From Salipaludibacillus agaradhaerens (lineage in GTDB: Bacteria; Bacillota; Bacilli; Bacillales; Salisediminibacteriaceae), in the NCBI RefSeq assembly GCF_002019735.1, contig NZ_KV917378.1:739869-803868 (forward strand): a DNA stretch of 64,000 bases, read 5' to 3'. The translations under genes were made by a program, and so were the position numbers. Positions within the stretch are counted from its first letter, which is position 1. The number at the start of each line of letters is the position of its first letter. Below the pieces are notes generated by a model that had not been told where the DNA came from, ran no database searches, and saw only the letters and a list, made by a program, of their open reading frames with translations. Positions 45,756 to 53,896 of the stretch are shown piece after piece.

Positions 45756-46736
45756 TTATTTAGATGCAATACTGTGGGCAATTAATTTACCGTGCTCTCG
45801 CCCATTTTCGATAAAAATTTCATTAGCATTATTTCCTGCCGCAATGACGCCAGCAATATAAATGTTTTCAATATTCGTTTCCATTGTTTCCTTATCGAAT
45901 GTCGGTCTGCCAGAATTCCTATCTATTTTAACACCCATTCCTTCAATAAAAGAATGATCGGGATGGTAACCTGTCATAGCGAATACAAAATCAGCATCTA
46001 CATGTTCTCTTTCCCCGTTTTTCTCTACAACCACCTTATTCGGTAAAATCTCACACACAAGTGTATTAAAATGCATCTTTATCACATTCTTTTTTACTAG
46101 CCCATCAAATTCTGGAAGTATCCATGGTTTGATACTTTGTGAATAGTCCTCTCCTCGGTAAACGACCGTCACTTCAGCGCCTGCTTTTTCCAATTCCAAT
46201 GCTGCATCAACTGCGGAATTTTTTCCGCCGATTACTACCACTTTTTGGTTAAAAAACGTATGAGCTTCATGGAAGTAATGATAAACATGTGGTAAGTCTT
46301 CTCCCGGAATGTTCATAAAATTAGGCGAATCATAATAACCAGTGGCTATAACGATATGTTTAGCTAAGTACGTTAACTTTTCCCCAGTTTTTCGCTTTGT
46401 TTCTACGATAAATTCACCAGATCTTTCCGTTCCCACTGAAAGTACTTCTTCAAATGCTTTTATCCGCAAATCTTTCTCTTTTACGACCTCACGATAATAA
46501 ACTAGGGCTTCGTTCCTTTTTGGTTTTCTTTCTGTGCTGTAAAAAGGAATGCCACCGATAGCTAATTTATCACTCGAACTAAAAAACTGTTGATGAGTAG
46601 GATATTTAAAGAGAGAATGAACAATATTTCCTCTCTCAATAATAAGAGGGTTGTAGCCTATGTTTTGTAATTCAATGGCTGCTGATAGACCGCACGGACC
46701 TGCTCCTACAATTAAAACATCTTCCTTTTTTACCAT
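45756..46736 (-). CDS. ypdA: Bacillithiol disulfide reductase YpdA (Bdr)
   Basis: YpdA is the flavoprotein that reduces oxidised bacillithiol with NADPH. The 326-residue protein has the FAD site VLIVGAGPCGLSAAIELQ at the N-terminus, the NADPH site VVVIGGKNSAVDAALELEKAG near residue 165, and a C-terminal FAD contact, ENIYIAGVIAAG. It lacks the CxxC of thioredoxin reductases, as expected for this family. Its place close to mecB follows B. subtilis. Confidence 0.92.
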   Translation of the reverse strand: MVKKEDVLIVGAGPCGLSAAIELQNIGYNPLIIERGNIVHSLFKYPTHQQFFSSSDKLAIGGIPFYSTERKPKRNEALVYYREVVKEKDLRIKAFEEVLSVGTERSGEFIVETKRKTGEKLTYLAKHIVIATGYYDSPNFMNIPGEDLPHVYHYFHEAHTFFNQKVVVIGGKNSAVDAALELEKAGAEVTVVYRGEDYSQSIKPWILPEFDGLVKKNVIKMHFNTLVCEILPNKVVVEKNGEREHVDADFVFAMTGYHPDHSFIEGMGVKIDRNSGRPTFDKETMETNIENIYIAGVIAAGNNANEIFIENGREHGKLIAHSIASK

Positions 46737-47021
46737 TTTATCATCACCTCATTCAATCAAAAAGATCCCCTTTAGTGTAGAAAGGGATCCAGTTACCTAA
46801 TCTTATTCTAAATCAGATATCCTATTAAATCCAGCCAAGGAGCCTGTTCACTTTTGATAGGCAATAAAACATTATTTTAAATGAACGTCGCTTCTCCCAC
46901 AATAGTCACCAGCTTCCTTTCGTTCCAATCCTTCATTGCAATCATGACTCGTTCATTCGTACTTTCTAATCTTATATTGAACCTTGACATTGTATTATGA
47001 CATTCATTTATAAACAAAAAT
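46737..47021. other. Gap upstream of ypdA
   Basis: No gene is seen. A terminator-like hairpin (GATCCCTTT and AAAGGGGATC followed by TTTTTG on the minus strand, about 46759-46789) lies just before ypdA, which hints at an unannotated short transcript or a second terminator for mecB. Confidence 0.4.
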
Positions 47022-47048
47022 AAGAAGCCTTGTATCCATAGGCTTCTT
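47022..47048 (-). terminator. mecB terminator
   Basis: AAGAAGCC pairs with GGCTTCTT over 8 bases and is followed by ATTTTTG on the minus strand. The stem includes bases of the mecB stop codon. Confidence 0.7.
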
Positions 47049-47631
47049 AAGAAAAATAGTTAGTTATACGCTTAATGGCTTGAGATGGGACAATGATTTT
47101 ACCGTAATCGTTTAGTTTATGAACCGATAAATTGGCAGGTTCTCCAAACTCACAACAAATGGCATAAATTGTTTTTTCTCTCGCCGCAGGAAGTTCTTTA
47201 TCACCAAAAGCTAAGTAATAGGTTTGACGGTAATGGAATAACTTTCCTCCTTGAATATTTTGTGTATTCAATGTTTGACACAATTGAATCACGTCTTCAA
47301 ATTCATTAAACTTAAATAATTTTGCGTCATGTGTTTTAGTTTCAAGTGCCTCCCATTGCATAAATGGCAAATCTGCATCATCAAATACATCTTCTGTTTT
47401 AGTTACAATAATGACAAGTCCTTGAGACGGTATAGAAAATACTTCTACTACCACTGGTCCCTCAGGCTCGAAATTTAATTCCTCACTGGCTTCCGTGATC
47501 ATTTCTTGGAATAACTCATCTATTACAGGGACGTCAGACCAAGCCTTATCAGTGGAAATTCCCCTTTGTTCAAGATCTTCATATGATAAAGAAATTTTCA
47601 TTTTATCATAAGCCAGTCGTTCGAGGCGCAT
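47047..47631 (-). CDS. mecB: MecA-family adaptor protein MecB (YpbH)
   Basis: A 194-residue paralogue of MecA, the adaptor that hands substrates to the ClpC-ClpP protease. The N-terminus MRLERLAYDKMKISLSYEDLEQRGI is the substrate-binding part; the acidic C-terminal domain (about 105-194) is the ClpC-binding part with FEDVIQLCQTL. The length matches B. subtilis YpbH, and the place beside ypdA and ypbG is conserved. GGAGGA precedes the ATG. Confidence 0.9.
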   Translation of the reverse strand: MRLERLAYDKMKISLSYEDLEQRGISTDKAWSDVPVIDELFQEMITEASEELNFEPEGPVVVEVFSIPSQGLVIIVTKTEDVFDDADLPFMQWEALETKTHDAKLFKFNEFEDVIQLCQTLNTQNIQGGKLFHYRQTYYLAFGDKELPAAREKTIYAICCEFGEPANLSVHKLNDYGKIIVPSQAIKRITNYFS

Positions 47632-47759
47632 GGATATTCCTCCCTCTTTTATTCCGGCATATAAAGAAGAGTACCTTTACTTACCTTTAGTGTTTAATGT
47701 AAATTATGATTTTATCACTAAAAAGGTTCGGTGTTATGCCTAAATTCCATTCCTATCCT

Positions 47760-48662
47760 TTACGAATAACGTCTTAACCAAGTTAACCACTGTTCTTCTG
47801 TTTCCCCAACTAAGTATGATTCGTAGGCGTTGTGATCATCTGCTGATAACTGTTTTAAAGCAGGACCCTTAAGTCCTATTAAAAGGTCAGGGAAATTATA
47901 ATTTAACTCATCTGTATGCTTAAGTGTTGTAACGAGATGTTCGTCCATCGTGCAACAAATAATGATCATTTTAGGCGTGATCTCTCCAACTATCTGTATA
48001 ACATCTGCTTTAGAAATGCCAGTACCTATAAAAATGGTTTCATATCCTCTCCTACGAAGAAAGAATGCAAATATTAATAAATCGAGCTCGTTTTTTTCAT
48101 TTGGAGCACATACACATAATACTTTCGGTAATAGGCTGTTTGTCGGTAAATGGTGCAAAACCATTCCTATCCTTGTTCTCATATAAGAGGTGACATAATA
48201 GTTATGAGCAGCTGTAATCTCGTTATTTTCAAACTTTTCTTCTAAGTTCATTAGCATGTCCCCTAATATAGTTATAACCACCTTCTCCATACTGAAAACA
48301 TTAAATGCATGATCCAACAGCTCATTCGCTTTTGTTTCGTCAAAAGCTAAAAGTGCTATAAGAAGATCCTGTTTAATCTTCTGCATTTGCGTCCTGTTTA
48401 ATGCATTAACGTCAGCTAGGTTTACCATATTATTTTTACTAAACAAATCCACAGCCTGTCCTATGGTAAAGCCTTCATTAACCTTATTTACAAGCCATTT
48501 TAAAATCGTCAGTTGCTCATCCGTATACAATCGATGACCAACCTCATTCCGATAAGGCTTCATAATGTTATAACGTCTTTCCCATGCCCTCAATGTACCA
48601 GGTTGAACACTAAGCATGTTTGAGACAGCTTTAATAGTATATTTCCCTTCAGCCTGTGTCAC
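47760..48662 (-). CDS. MerR-type regulator with a B12-binding-like domain
   Basis: A 300-residue regulator. From the GTG at 48662 (AAGGTG 6 bases upstream) it starts with a MerR helix-turn-helix: YTIKAVSNMLSVQPGTLRAWERRYNIMKPYRNEVGHRLYT. A helical linker and a C-terminal Rossmann-like domain follow (about 180-300, VLCVCAPNEKNELDLLIFAFFLRRRGYETIFIGTGIS). This is the layout of CarH/LitR cobalamin photoreceptors, but the cobalamin-ligating histidine of the ExxHE/DxHxxG type is absent (NEKNEL), so B12 binding is doubtful. The target is unknown; no divergent partner is visible. Confidence 0.8.
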   Translation of the reverse strand: MTQAEGKYTIKAVSNMLSVQPGTLRAWERRYNIMKPYRNEVGHRLYTDEQLTILKWLVNKVNEGFTIGQAVDLFSKNNMVNLADVNALNRTQMQKIKQDLLIALLAFDETKANELLDHAFNVFSMEKVVITILGDMLMNLEEKFENNEITAAHNYYVTSYMRTRIGMVLHHLPTNSLLPKVLCVCAPNEKNELDLLIFAFFLRRRGYETIFIGTGISKADVIQIVGEITPKMIIICCTMDEHLVTTLKHTDELNYNFPDLLIGLKGPALKQLSADDHNAYESYLVGETEEQWLTWLRRYS

Positions 48663-48740
48663 ATTTTTCACCTTCCGCTTTGTAGGCTTTAATAGTATAT
48701 GGATAAGATAGGAATCGATCGTACGCTACTACGTTCATTT

Positions 48741-49490
48741 TTAATTTTTTCGACCTGCTATCGTCATGATATGCACTTGTGGGGGCGCTCCTAACCTCAG
48801 GGGTACATGTCTCGTTCCAAACCCATTACTAATAAAAACAGGTAATTGATTCTTCTTTTTCCAGCCGCCTTTTTCCCCTAGAGCTAACCAACTTAATCTT
48901 ATTTGACCTCCGTGGGTATGCCCTGACAACATAGCACATATAGAATGGCTATCGTCTTCTAATGCTTTAGCAATTTCAGGGTTATGACTTATTAAAATAG
49001 CTGGTTTTGACGTTAAATAAAGGGTCTCCAAAAGCGCATGCCCCGTTCCGAAATCTTCAACTCCTATAACTGACCACTTACCATCTATTTCAATGACTTC
49101 ATTGTTCAGTTGTTTGACATTAAACTCATCTAAAATAGCTGTTAGGTGATCCATTCCAAAGTGATAATCATGATTGCCTCTGACAAAAAAAGTTTTGCCT
49201 AACGACGTAAGTATTCTTAGATTATGTCTAACATCTTCCTCAGGTGTTCGTCTTTCAGCGAGATCCCCTCCGATAATGACAAAATCAACTTGAGCGCTTT
49301 TCCACCATGTTGTCAATTCAATCCTTCGATTGTGAAGATCAGATATAAACAGTATTTTTTTAGTTGTTATGGGGATAGGCAGTAAGATGGTTTCTTTAGT
49401 AATATCAAGCTTTTTAGCTTCTTTCACCATATAATAAACAAACGGAATCATTATTAAAAAAATGAATACTAGTAGATAAATAGCTGCCAT
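48741..49490 (-). CDS. ypbG: Metallophosphoesterase YpbG
   Basis: A 249-residue calcineurin-like phosphoesterase anchored by an N-terminal membrane segment (residues 1-21). The metal-binding motifs are complete: ILFISDLHNRR (DxH), VIIGGDLAERR (GGD), FVRGNHDYHFG (GNHD), LLISHNPEIA-like ILISHNP and SGHTHGGQIRL (GHTH). Substrate unknown. The place near mecB and recQ follows B. subtilis ypbG. TAGGAG precedes the ATG. Confidence 0.88.
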   Translation of the reverse strand: MAAIYLLVFIFLIMIPFVYYMVKEAKKLDITKETILLPIPITTKKILFISDLHNRRIELTTWWKSAQVDFVIIGGDLAERRTPEEDVRHNLRILTSLGKTFFVRGNHDYHFGMDHLTAILDEFNVKQLNNEVIEIDGKWSVIGVEDFGTGHALLETLYLTSKPAILISHNPEIAKALEDDSHSICAMLSGHTHGGQIRLSWLALGEKGGWKKKNQLPVFISNGFGTRHVPLRLGAPPQVHIMTIAGRKN

Positions 49491-49565
49491 AACTGCACTC
49501 CTATGTTGTTATCTAGTCACGTCACATAAATACTGCTAAAGTATAGCTGAACAATTATCAAAAAA

Positions 49566-49589
49566 CAATAAAACGCCTATCTGTAGGCG
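49566..49589 (-). terminator. Hairpin upstream of ypbG
   Basis: CGCCTA-CAGA-TAGGCG followed by TTTTATTGTTTTT on the minus strand. It sits at the edge of repeat copy E. Confidence 0.5.
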
Positions 49590-49592
49590 CTT

Positions 49593-49694
49593 TCCTTCTT
49601 CTTGATTGGTAGTTGAGTAGGTCAAAACATGAATGGCCGTTCTCTCTACTCTATTTTGAGGAAGAAGTTTTACGGACAATTATCTATGATAAAA
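49593..49694 (-). repeat. Structured interspersed repeat, copy E (diverged)
   Basis: On the minus strand it begins TTTTATCATAGATAATTGTC, continues CCGTAAAACTTC and carries the long-form ACTCAACTACCAATCA with AGAAGAAGG. TGTCCGT and ACGGCCA pair with one mismatch. The end is degraded. Confidence 0.6.
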
Positions 49695-49784
49695 TGTAAC
49701 TTCAAAGTTATCTTCAGTAATAAAGAGAGTGCTGTCAGACTAAATAAAACGTTGATTAAAATCATCATGTACGCTAACTGTCTA

Positions 49785-49820
49785 AAGAAAAATACCGAGG
49801 GGGGACCGTTCTCCCATCGG
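49785..49820 (-). terminator. fhs terminator
   Basis: CCGA...GGG and CCC...TCGG pair on the minus strand, followed by TATTTTTCTTT, about 40 bases after the fhs stop. Confidence 0.5.
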
Positions 49821-49862
49821 CATTTCACATCTTAGAAAAGAGTATTTATACTTAAACGATTT

Positions 49863-51554
49863 TTAAAACAGCCCCACAGCTTTTCCATCACTGTCTACAT
49901 CCATGCGAAGGGAAGCAGGATTTTCCGGTAACCCTGGCATGGTTAAAACATTACCCGTTAATACGACGATAAATCCGGCTCCAATTGAGGGTTTGAGCTC
50001 ACGTATAGAAAGAGTAAATTTTTCTGGACGACCAAGTCGGGCAGGATCATCAGAAAGGGAATATGGTGTTTTTGCCATACAGATAGGATATTTCCCCCAT
50101 CCTAATGTTTCAAATTGCACTATTTGCCTTTCAGCTTCAGTAGAAAATGATACATCTGTGGCACCGTAAACGATCGTTGCGATTTTTTAAATTTTCGTTT
50201 TTAGTGAGTCATTAAGCGAATAAATCGGGTTAAAATGATTAGGTTTTTTAGTAATTTCGGTTACGACTCGCTCAGCTAATCGTTTTCCTCCTTCCCCTCC
50301 GTTTGCCCACACATCTGCTAATTCTACGTTAATTCCTTGATTCGCACACCATCTTGTCAACAGGGAAATCTCGGCCTCCGTATCATTCATAAATCTGTTT
50401 ATTGCCACGACGTGCGGAAGACCAAAGGCTTTAATTGTTTCCACATGCTTATGTAAATTGGCAAGTCCAAACTCAAGTGCTGACAAATTTTCTTGCTTTA
50501 ATTGATCTTTTGGAACACCCCCATGCATTTTTAATGCTCGTATAGTGGCAACAATAACGACAAGACTTGGTTCAATATTCCCCGCTCGTGTTTTTATATC
50601 AAGGAACTTTTCCGCTCCGAGATCTGCTCCAAAACCAGCCTCAGTTACAACAAAATCACCCAGTTTAGCTGCCATTTTTGTCGCAATCACACTATTGCAG
50701 CCATGGGCAATATTAGCAAAAGGACCGCCATGTATAATCGCTGGTGTATTTTCAAGGGTCTGTACGAGATTAGGCTTTAATGCCTCTTTTAATAGTAAGG
50801 TTAGCGCTCCTTCAGCTTGTAAATCTTTCACGGTCACTGGGTGGTTTTCATACGTGTATCCGACAACAATCCTTGACAGACGTTCTTTTAAATCAGTTAA
50901 ATCTAAGGCGAGACAAAGAATGGCCATTATTTCAGACGCCACAGTAATATCAAAACCTGATTCTCGAGGTACCCCTTGTTTAGGGCCGCCAAGCCCAATA
51001 ACAACCTCACGTAGGGCACGGTCGTTCATATCTAGTACCCGTTTCCAAACGATACGACGTGGATCAATATTTAGCTTATTACCTTGATGGAGGTGATTAT
51101 CAATTAATGCAGCTAACGCATTATGCGCGGACGTTATCGCATGGATATCACCTGTAAAATGTAAGTTTATATCTTCCATTGGGACAACTTGGGAATATCC
51201 TCCCCCCGCTGCTCCTCCCTTTATCCCCATCGTAGGACCAAGTGAGGGCTCTCTTAAGGCTATAACGGCCTGTTTATTAAGTTTGTTTAAAGCTTGACCT
51301 AATCCAACGGTCACCGTTGATTTACCTTCGCCTGCAGGAGTAGGGTTAATTGCTGTTACAAGAATGATTTTCCCGTTAGGACGATCTTTTAGCCGTTCCA
51401 TCACGGAAAGGGATAATTTTGCCTTGTAACGACCAAATGGCTCCCATTCTTCATCTGATAACTGTAATGTTTTTACAATGTCACTTATAGGTACCATTTC
51501 ACTTGCTTGGGCAATCTCAATATCGGATCTTACTTGTTTATCTACCTTGGTCAT
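49863..51554 (-). pseudogene. fhs: Formate-tetrahydrofolate ligase, interrupted by one in-frame stop
   Basis: The enzyme makes 10-formyltetrahydrofolate from formate and ATP. The gene reads as one frame of 564 codons from the ATG at 51554 (AGGAGAGTGGAAA before it) to 49863, but codon 456 (50189-50187) is TAA. Before it are 455 residues with the P-loop [36 protein letters not shown] and a stretch ending NDSLKTKI; after it the same frame goes on KIATIVYGATDVSF and LGWGKYPICMAKTPYSLSDDP to the usual ending DGKAVGLF. Relatives have a glutamate where the TAA is, so one G-to-T change would explain it. A GTG at 50120 with AAAGG upstream could start a C-terminal piece. Sequencing error cannot be excluded. 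Confidence 0.9.
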
Positions 51555-51664
51555 TTTCCACTCTCCTTCTCTCTACTCTAATACGTTAATATTTTACCAT
51601 TTTTTTATCTTTTGGCGAGCTATCCTTAACATACTTCGTTCACCTATAAATTAAAGCTATTCTT
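51555..51664. other. Upstream region of fhs
   Basis: AT-rich, presumably the fhs promoter; no box assigned with confidence. Confidence 0.35.
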
Positions 51665-51702
51665 ATAAAAAAATCGTGCTCAAACATAAATTTGAGCACG
51701 AT
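51665..51702 (-). terminator. Strong terminator downstream of the 95-residue gene
   Basis: ATCGTGCTCAAA and TTTGAGCACGAT form a perfect 12-bp stem with a 6-base loop, followed by TTTTTTT on the minus strand. It lies about 180 bases after the gene at 51882. Confidence 0.8.
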
Positions 51703-51881
51703 ACCATTATCATTAATAAATTCGAGACTGAAATTAGTTTTTACAGGTGGACATTGCTTCGAGAATTAAGGATAGTGTTATTTAAAGATTTTAAGTTACA
51801 CCTTCAACTGGTTAGCTAAATTCAATTAATCAAAAGAAGAACGATTAATAACACACACTAAATCGTATTTTTAAAATAACC

Positions 51882-52169
51882 TTATGACTTATTGAACTTT
51901 TGTAACATTGCAAGCCATTTTTCTAATGGGATGTTGTTCAATTCTTTCAGTAAGGTATTCACTTCATTCCCTTTCAAATTACCTTGCAAAACCACTTCCA
52001 CATTTTGATCCACATCTAATAGAACAGCCCTCACCCTTAGGGCATCTGTCAATAAGGCGATAATGATCGCTAGTTTCTGCGGCGTCATTTTTTTAAAAAG
52101 CTCTTGTGTTTCTCTGTCTAATTTATAAGTGCCTGTTCCCGTTCCTTTCTTACGATTTGACACAGTCAT
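51882..52169 (-). CDS. Unknown small cytoplasmic protein
   Basis: A 95-residue protein that I do not recognise. The start region is basic (NRKKGTGTGTYKLDRETQ), followed by two predicted helices (QELFKKMTPQKLAIIIALLTDALRV and EVNTLLKELNNIPLEKWLAMLQKF) around a short hydrophobic beta-like stretch (AVLLDVDQNVEVVLQGNL). I use the ATG at 52169; a GTG at 52172 directly precedes it and AAGGTG is close. It lies 21 bases after a small membrane protein gene and probably shares its transcript. A role cannot be inferred. Confidence 0.6.
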   Translation of the reverse strand: MTVSNRKKGTGTGTYKLDRETQELFKKMTPQKLAIIIALLTDALRVRAVLLDVDQNVEVVLQGNLKGNEVNTLLKELNNIPLEKWLAMLQKFNKS

Positions 52170-52190
52170 CACACCTTAGAACGGCGGTAA

Positions 52191-52337
52191 TCAATTTTCT
52201 AATGTTTCGACTATTAAAAGGTTTTCTATCTCCGGATCATTCACTTCTTTTCCTAAATCGAAGATCATGGCTAAAACAATAACGATAAAGACCGTTGTCA
52301 TAATGGGTTCAAATGACGTTTCACCTGGAGCTGCCAT
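52191..52337 (-). CDS. Small membrane protein
   Basis: A 48-residue protein read by eye: MAAPGETSFEPIMTTVFIVI followed by the rest of one hydrophobic segment (about residues 12-27) and an acidic tail with EVNDPEIENLLIVETLEN. The ATG at 52337 is preceded by GTGAGGTGAAACT, a fitting ribosome binding site, and the next gene follows after 21 bases. One membrane span with an acidic tail is all that can be said; no family recognised. Confidence 0.55.
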   Translation of the reverse strand: MAAPGETSFEPIMTTVFIVIVLAMIFDLGKEVNDPEIENLLIVETLEN

Positions 52338-52458
52338 AGTTTCACCTCACACTCTCACTACTTGTCATAATAGTATATGATCAGATGCGCTATTTGTTAT
52401 TACTTTATTTGACGTAGTGATATAGTGACAGCGAGGAAGCCGTTCAAATTAATTAAAT

Positions 52459-52899
52459 TTATTTATGGTAAAGGTTTATATCATGCTTTTCTTTTAATTC
52501 TCGAAACACATCCGAGCGTTTCTTCCATGCTTCAGGGGACGACCAAATATCTGCAGCACGGTCAATCATATCTTCTTTTAATTGATCATAGTCTTTTTCC
52601 GCTTTTTCAAACTTTACTGTCACTTGCTGCAACCAAGCAAATGTTATGATAAACACAATTGTTAAGAAAAGTATGAATGGGTCTGTGATGATTTTCTGAA
52701 AGATAGAGCCTTCCGCTTGAAACCATTGTATCCAATTTTTGAAGGCATAGACAGTAAGGCTTATTAAACTCAAAATAACGAGAAAACCGACTCTCATAAG
52801 TTTTTTTTCAGCAGCTTTTTCTTTATTTTTTGCTTTAATGATCGCTTTGATCATAAAAGTATCAATCTCCTCTTGCTCAGTGGAAACTTTTTCCTCCAT
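52459..52899 (-). CDS. ypbF: Membrane protein YpbF (DUF2663)
   Basis: A 146-residue protein with two membrane segments (about 36-53 and 70-88) between a charged N-terminal helix and a C-terminal coiled-coil-like tail (KFEKAEKDYDQLKEDMIDRA...). Length, layout and place between ypbE and ypbG agree with B. subtilis YpbF; function unknown. GGGGGTGG precedes the ATG. Confidence 0.8.
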   Translation of the reverse strand: MEEKVSTEQEEIDTFMIKAIIKAKNKEKAAEKKLMRVGFLVILSLISLTVYAFKNWIQWFQAEGSIFQKIITDPFILFLTIVFIITFAWLQQVTVKFEKAEKDYDQLKEDMIDRAADIWSSPEAWKKRSDVFRELKEKHDINLYHK

Positions 52900-52971
52900 A
52901 ATAATCCACCCCCATATATATCCTATGCAAGCATATATGGGAGTAGGACAACTTGGTCAAAAGATTAAGCA

Positions 52972-53229
52972 TTATATCCTCGTAATCCAAAAGGGATATG
53001 TTAATACGAGGCCAACTATGAGTAAAAAAAGAAAAAGCCAAATGGTAACAAGAGGAATGCGAAACTTTTTCCGCCTTTTTCTTTTTGCTGCCCGAGAAAA
53101 AGGGCGCCTCACTTTTTTGTGAATCGTACTTCTAGGCGGGAGTTCATGACTATGTAAATGAGGTACTTCTCTGCCCATCTCATTCTTTACGTCGTCATTA
53201 TTCCTGTCATTTTCATTAATATGTGACAA
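52972..53229 (-). CDS. Small membrane protein, YpbE-like without LysM
   Basis: An 85-residue protein from the TTG at 53229 (GAGGTG 6 bases upstream; a GTG at 53238 lies in that site). The first 35 residues are polar, then a very basic patch (KKVRRPFSRAAKRKRRKKFR) leads into one membrane segment (about 62-80), after which the chain ends. It stands where B. subtilis has ypbE, whose protein has the same kind of basic patch and membrane segment followed by a C-terminal LysM domain. Only about 70 bases remain before ypbF, so no LysM domain is encoded here. Confidence 0.6.
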   Translation of the reverse strand: MSHINENDRNNDDVKNEMGREVPHLHSHELPPRSTIHKKVRRPFSRAAKRKRRKKFRIPLVTIWLFLFLLIVGLVLTYPFWITRI

Positions 53230-53320
53230 AGGTACCACCTCATTTGTCGTTTTATCGTTGTATACATCAATAGTTACACATACAATGTACCATGATAAAA
53301 CTCATACGACTAGTTACCTT

Positions 53321-53896
53321 TTAATGTTTATTATCAAAGTAGCGAATATGAAGACCTAGTAAACAATCGATTATAAAATGAGCAACAATGACTGTAAGTA
53401 AATTGCTTGTTAATTCAAAAAGCACACCTAACGATATACTTAACAGAATCGTAAAGATAAACAAAAAACGATTGGCCAAATAACGAAAGTGAATAAGTGT
53501 AAACAAGATGGAGGCTACCCATAAACCAGCATAGCTTTGTATAACACCACGAAACAGGACTTCCTCACTAATCGCCACAACCGCCGATAATAAAACGATA
53601 TGAACAGGATGTCTGCTGGAAAAAACACGTTTATTAATGCCCCCATCATCAAACCAAGATGATGGTAATATAAGGGATAAAAAAAGTTCAAAAGTCACGA
53701 TGCCTATGCCGAAAATTAAACCTATAAGAAGATGATCCCCTCTTAATTGGAAAACGTTGAATATGGCGAATATATCACCTGCGATGAGCCAACTAGTAAA
53801 CAGCGCAATAATGAACATGATCAGCTGGGTGGCATACAAATTGATGAGCAGCTCTTTATCTGAAATATGCTTTATTATTTCGGCCTGATTCTTCAC
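53321..53896 (-). CDS. ypbD: CPBP family intramembrane protease YpbD
   Basis: A 191-residue membrane protein of the CAAX-protease/bacteriocin-processing (Abi) family with about five membrane segments. The catalytic motifs are SEEVLFRGVIQ (EExxxR), FTLIHFRY (FxxxH) and VAHFIIDCLLG (HxxxD/N). I use the GTG at 53896, which overlaps the recQ stop and has AGGGGA upstream; an ATG at 53914 lacks a site. Substrate unknown. The order ypbB-recQ-ypbD follows B. subtilis. Confidence 0.85.
   Translation of the reverse strand: MKNQAEIIKHISDKELLINLYATQLIMFIIALFTSWLIAGDIFAIFNVFQLRGDHLLIGLIFGIGIVTFELFLSLILPSSWFDDGGINKRVFSSRHPVHIVLLSAVVAISEEVLFRGVIQSYAGLWVASILFTLIHFRYLANRFLFIFTILLSISLGVLFELTSNLLTVIVAHFIIDCLLGLHIRYFDNKH

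Noticed and set aside
47760-48662. Call as CarH-type cobalamin photoreceptor
   Set aside because: The ligand histidine is missing and no carotenoid or photolyase genes are near.
50121-50189. A frameshift splitting fhs into two genes
   Set aside because: Reading through the TAA in the same frame restores the full family sequence, so the break is a nonsense codon, not a frameshift.
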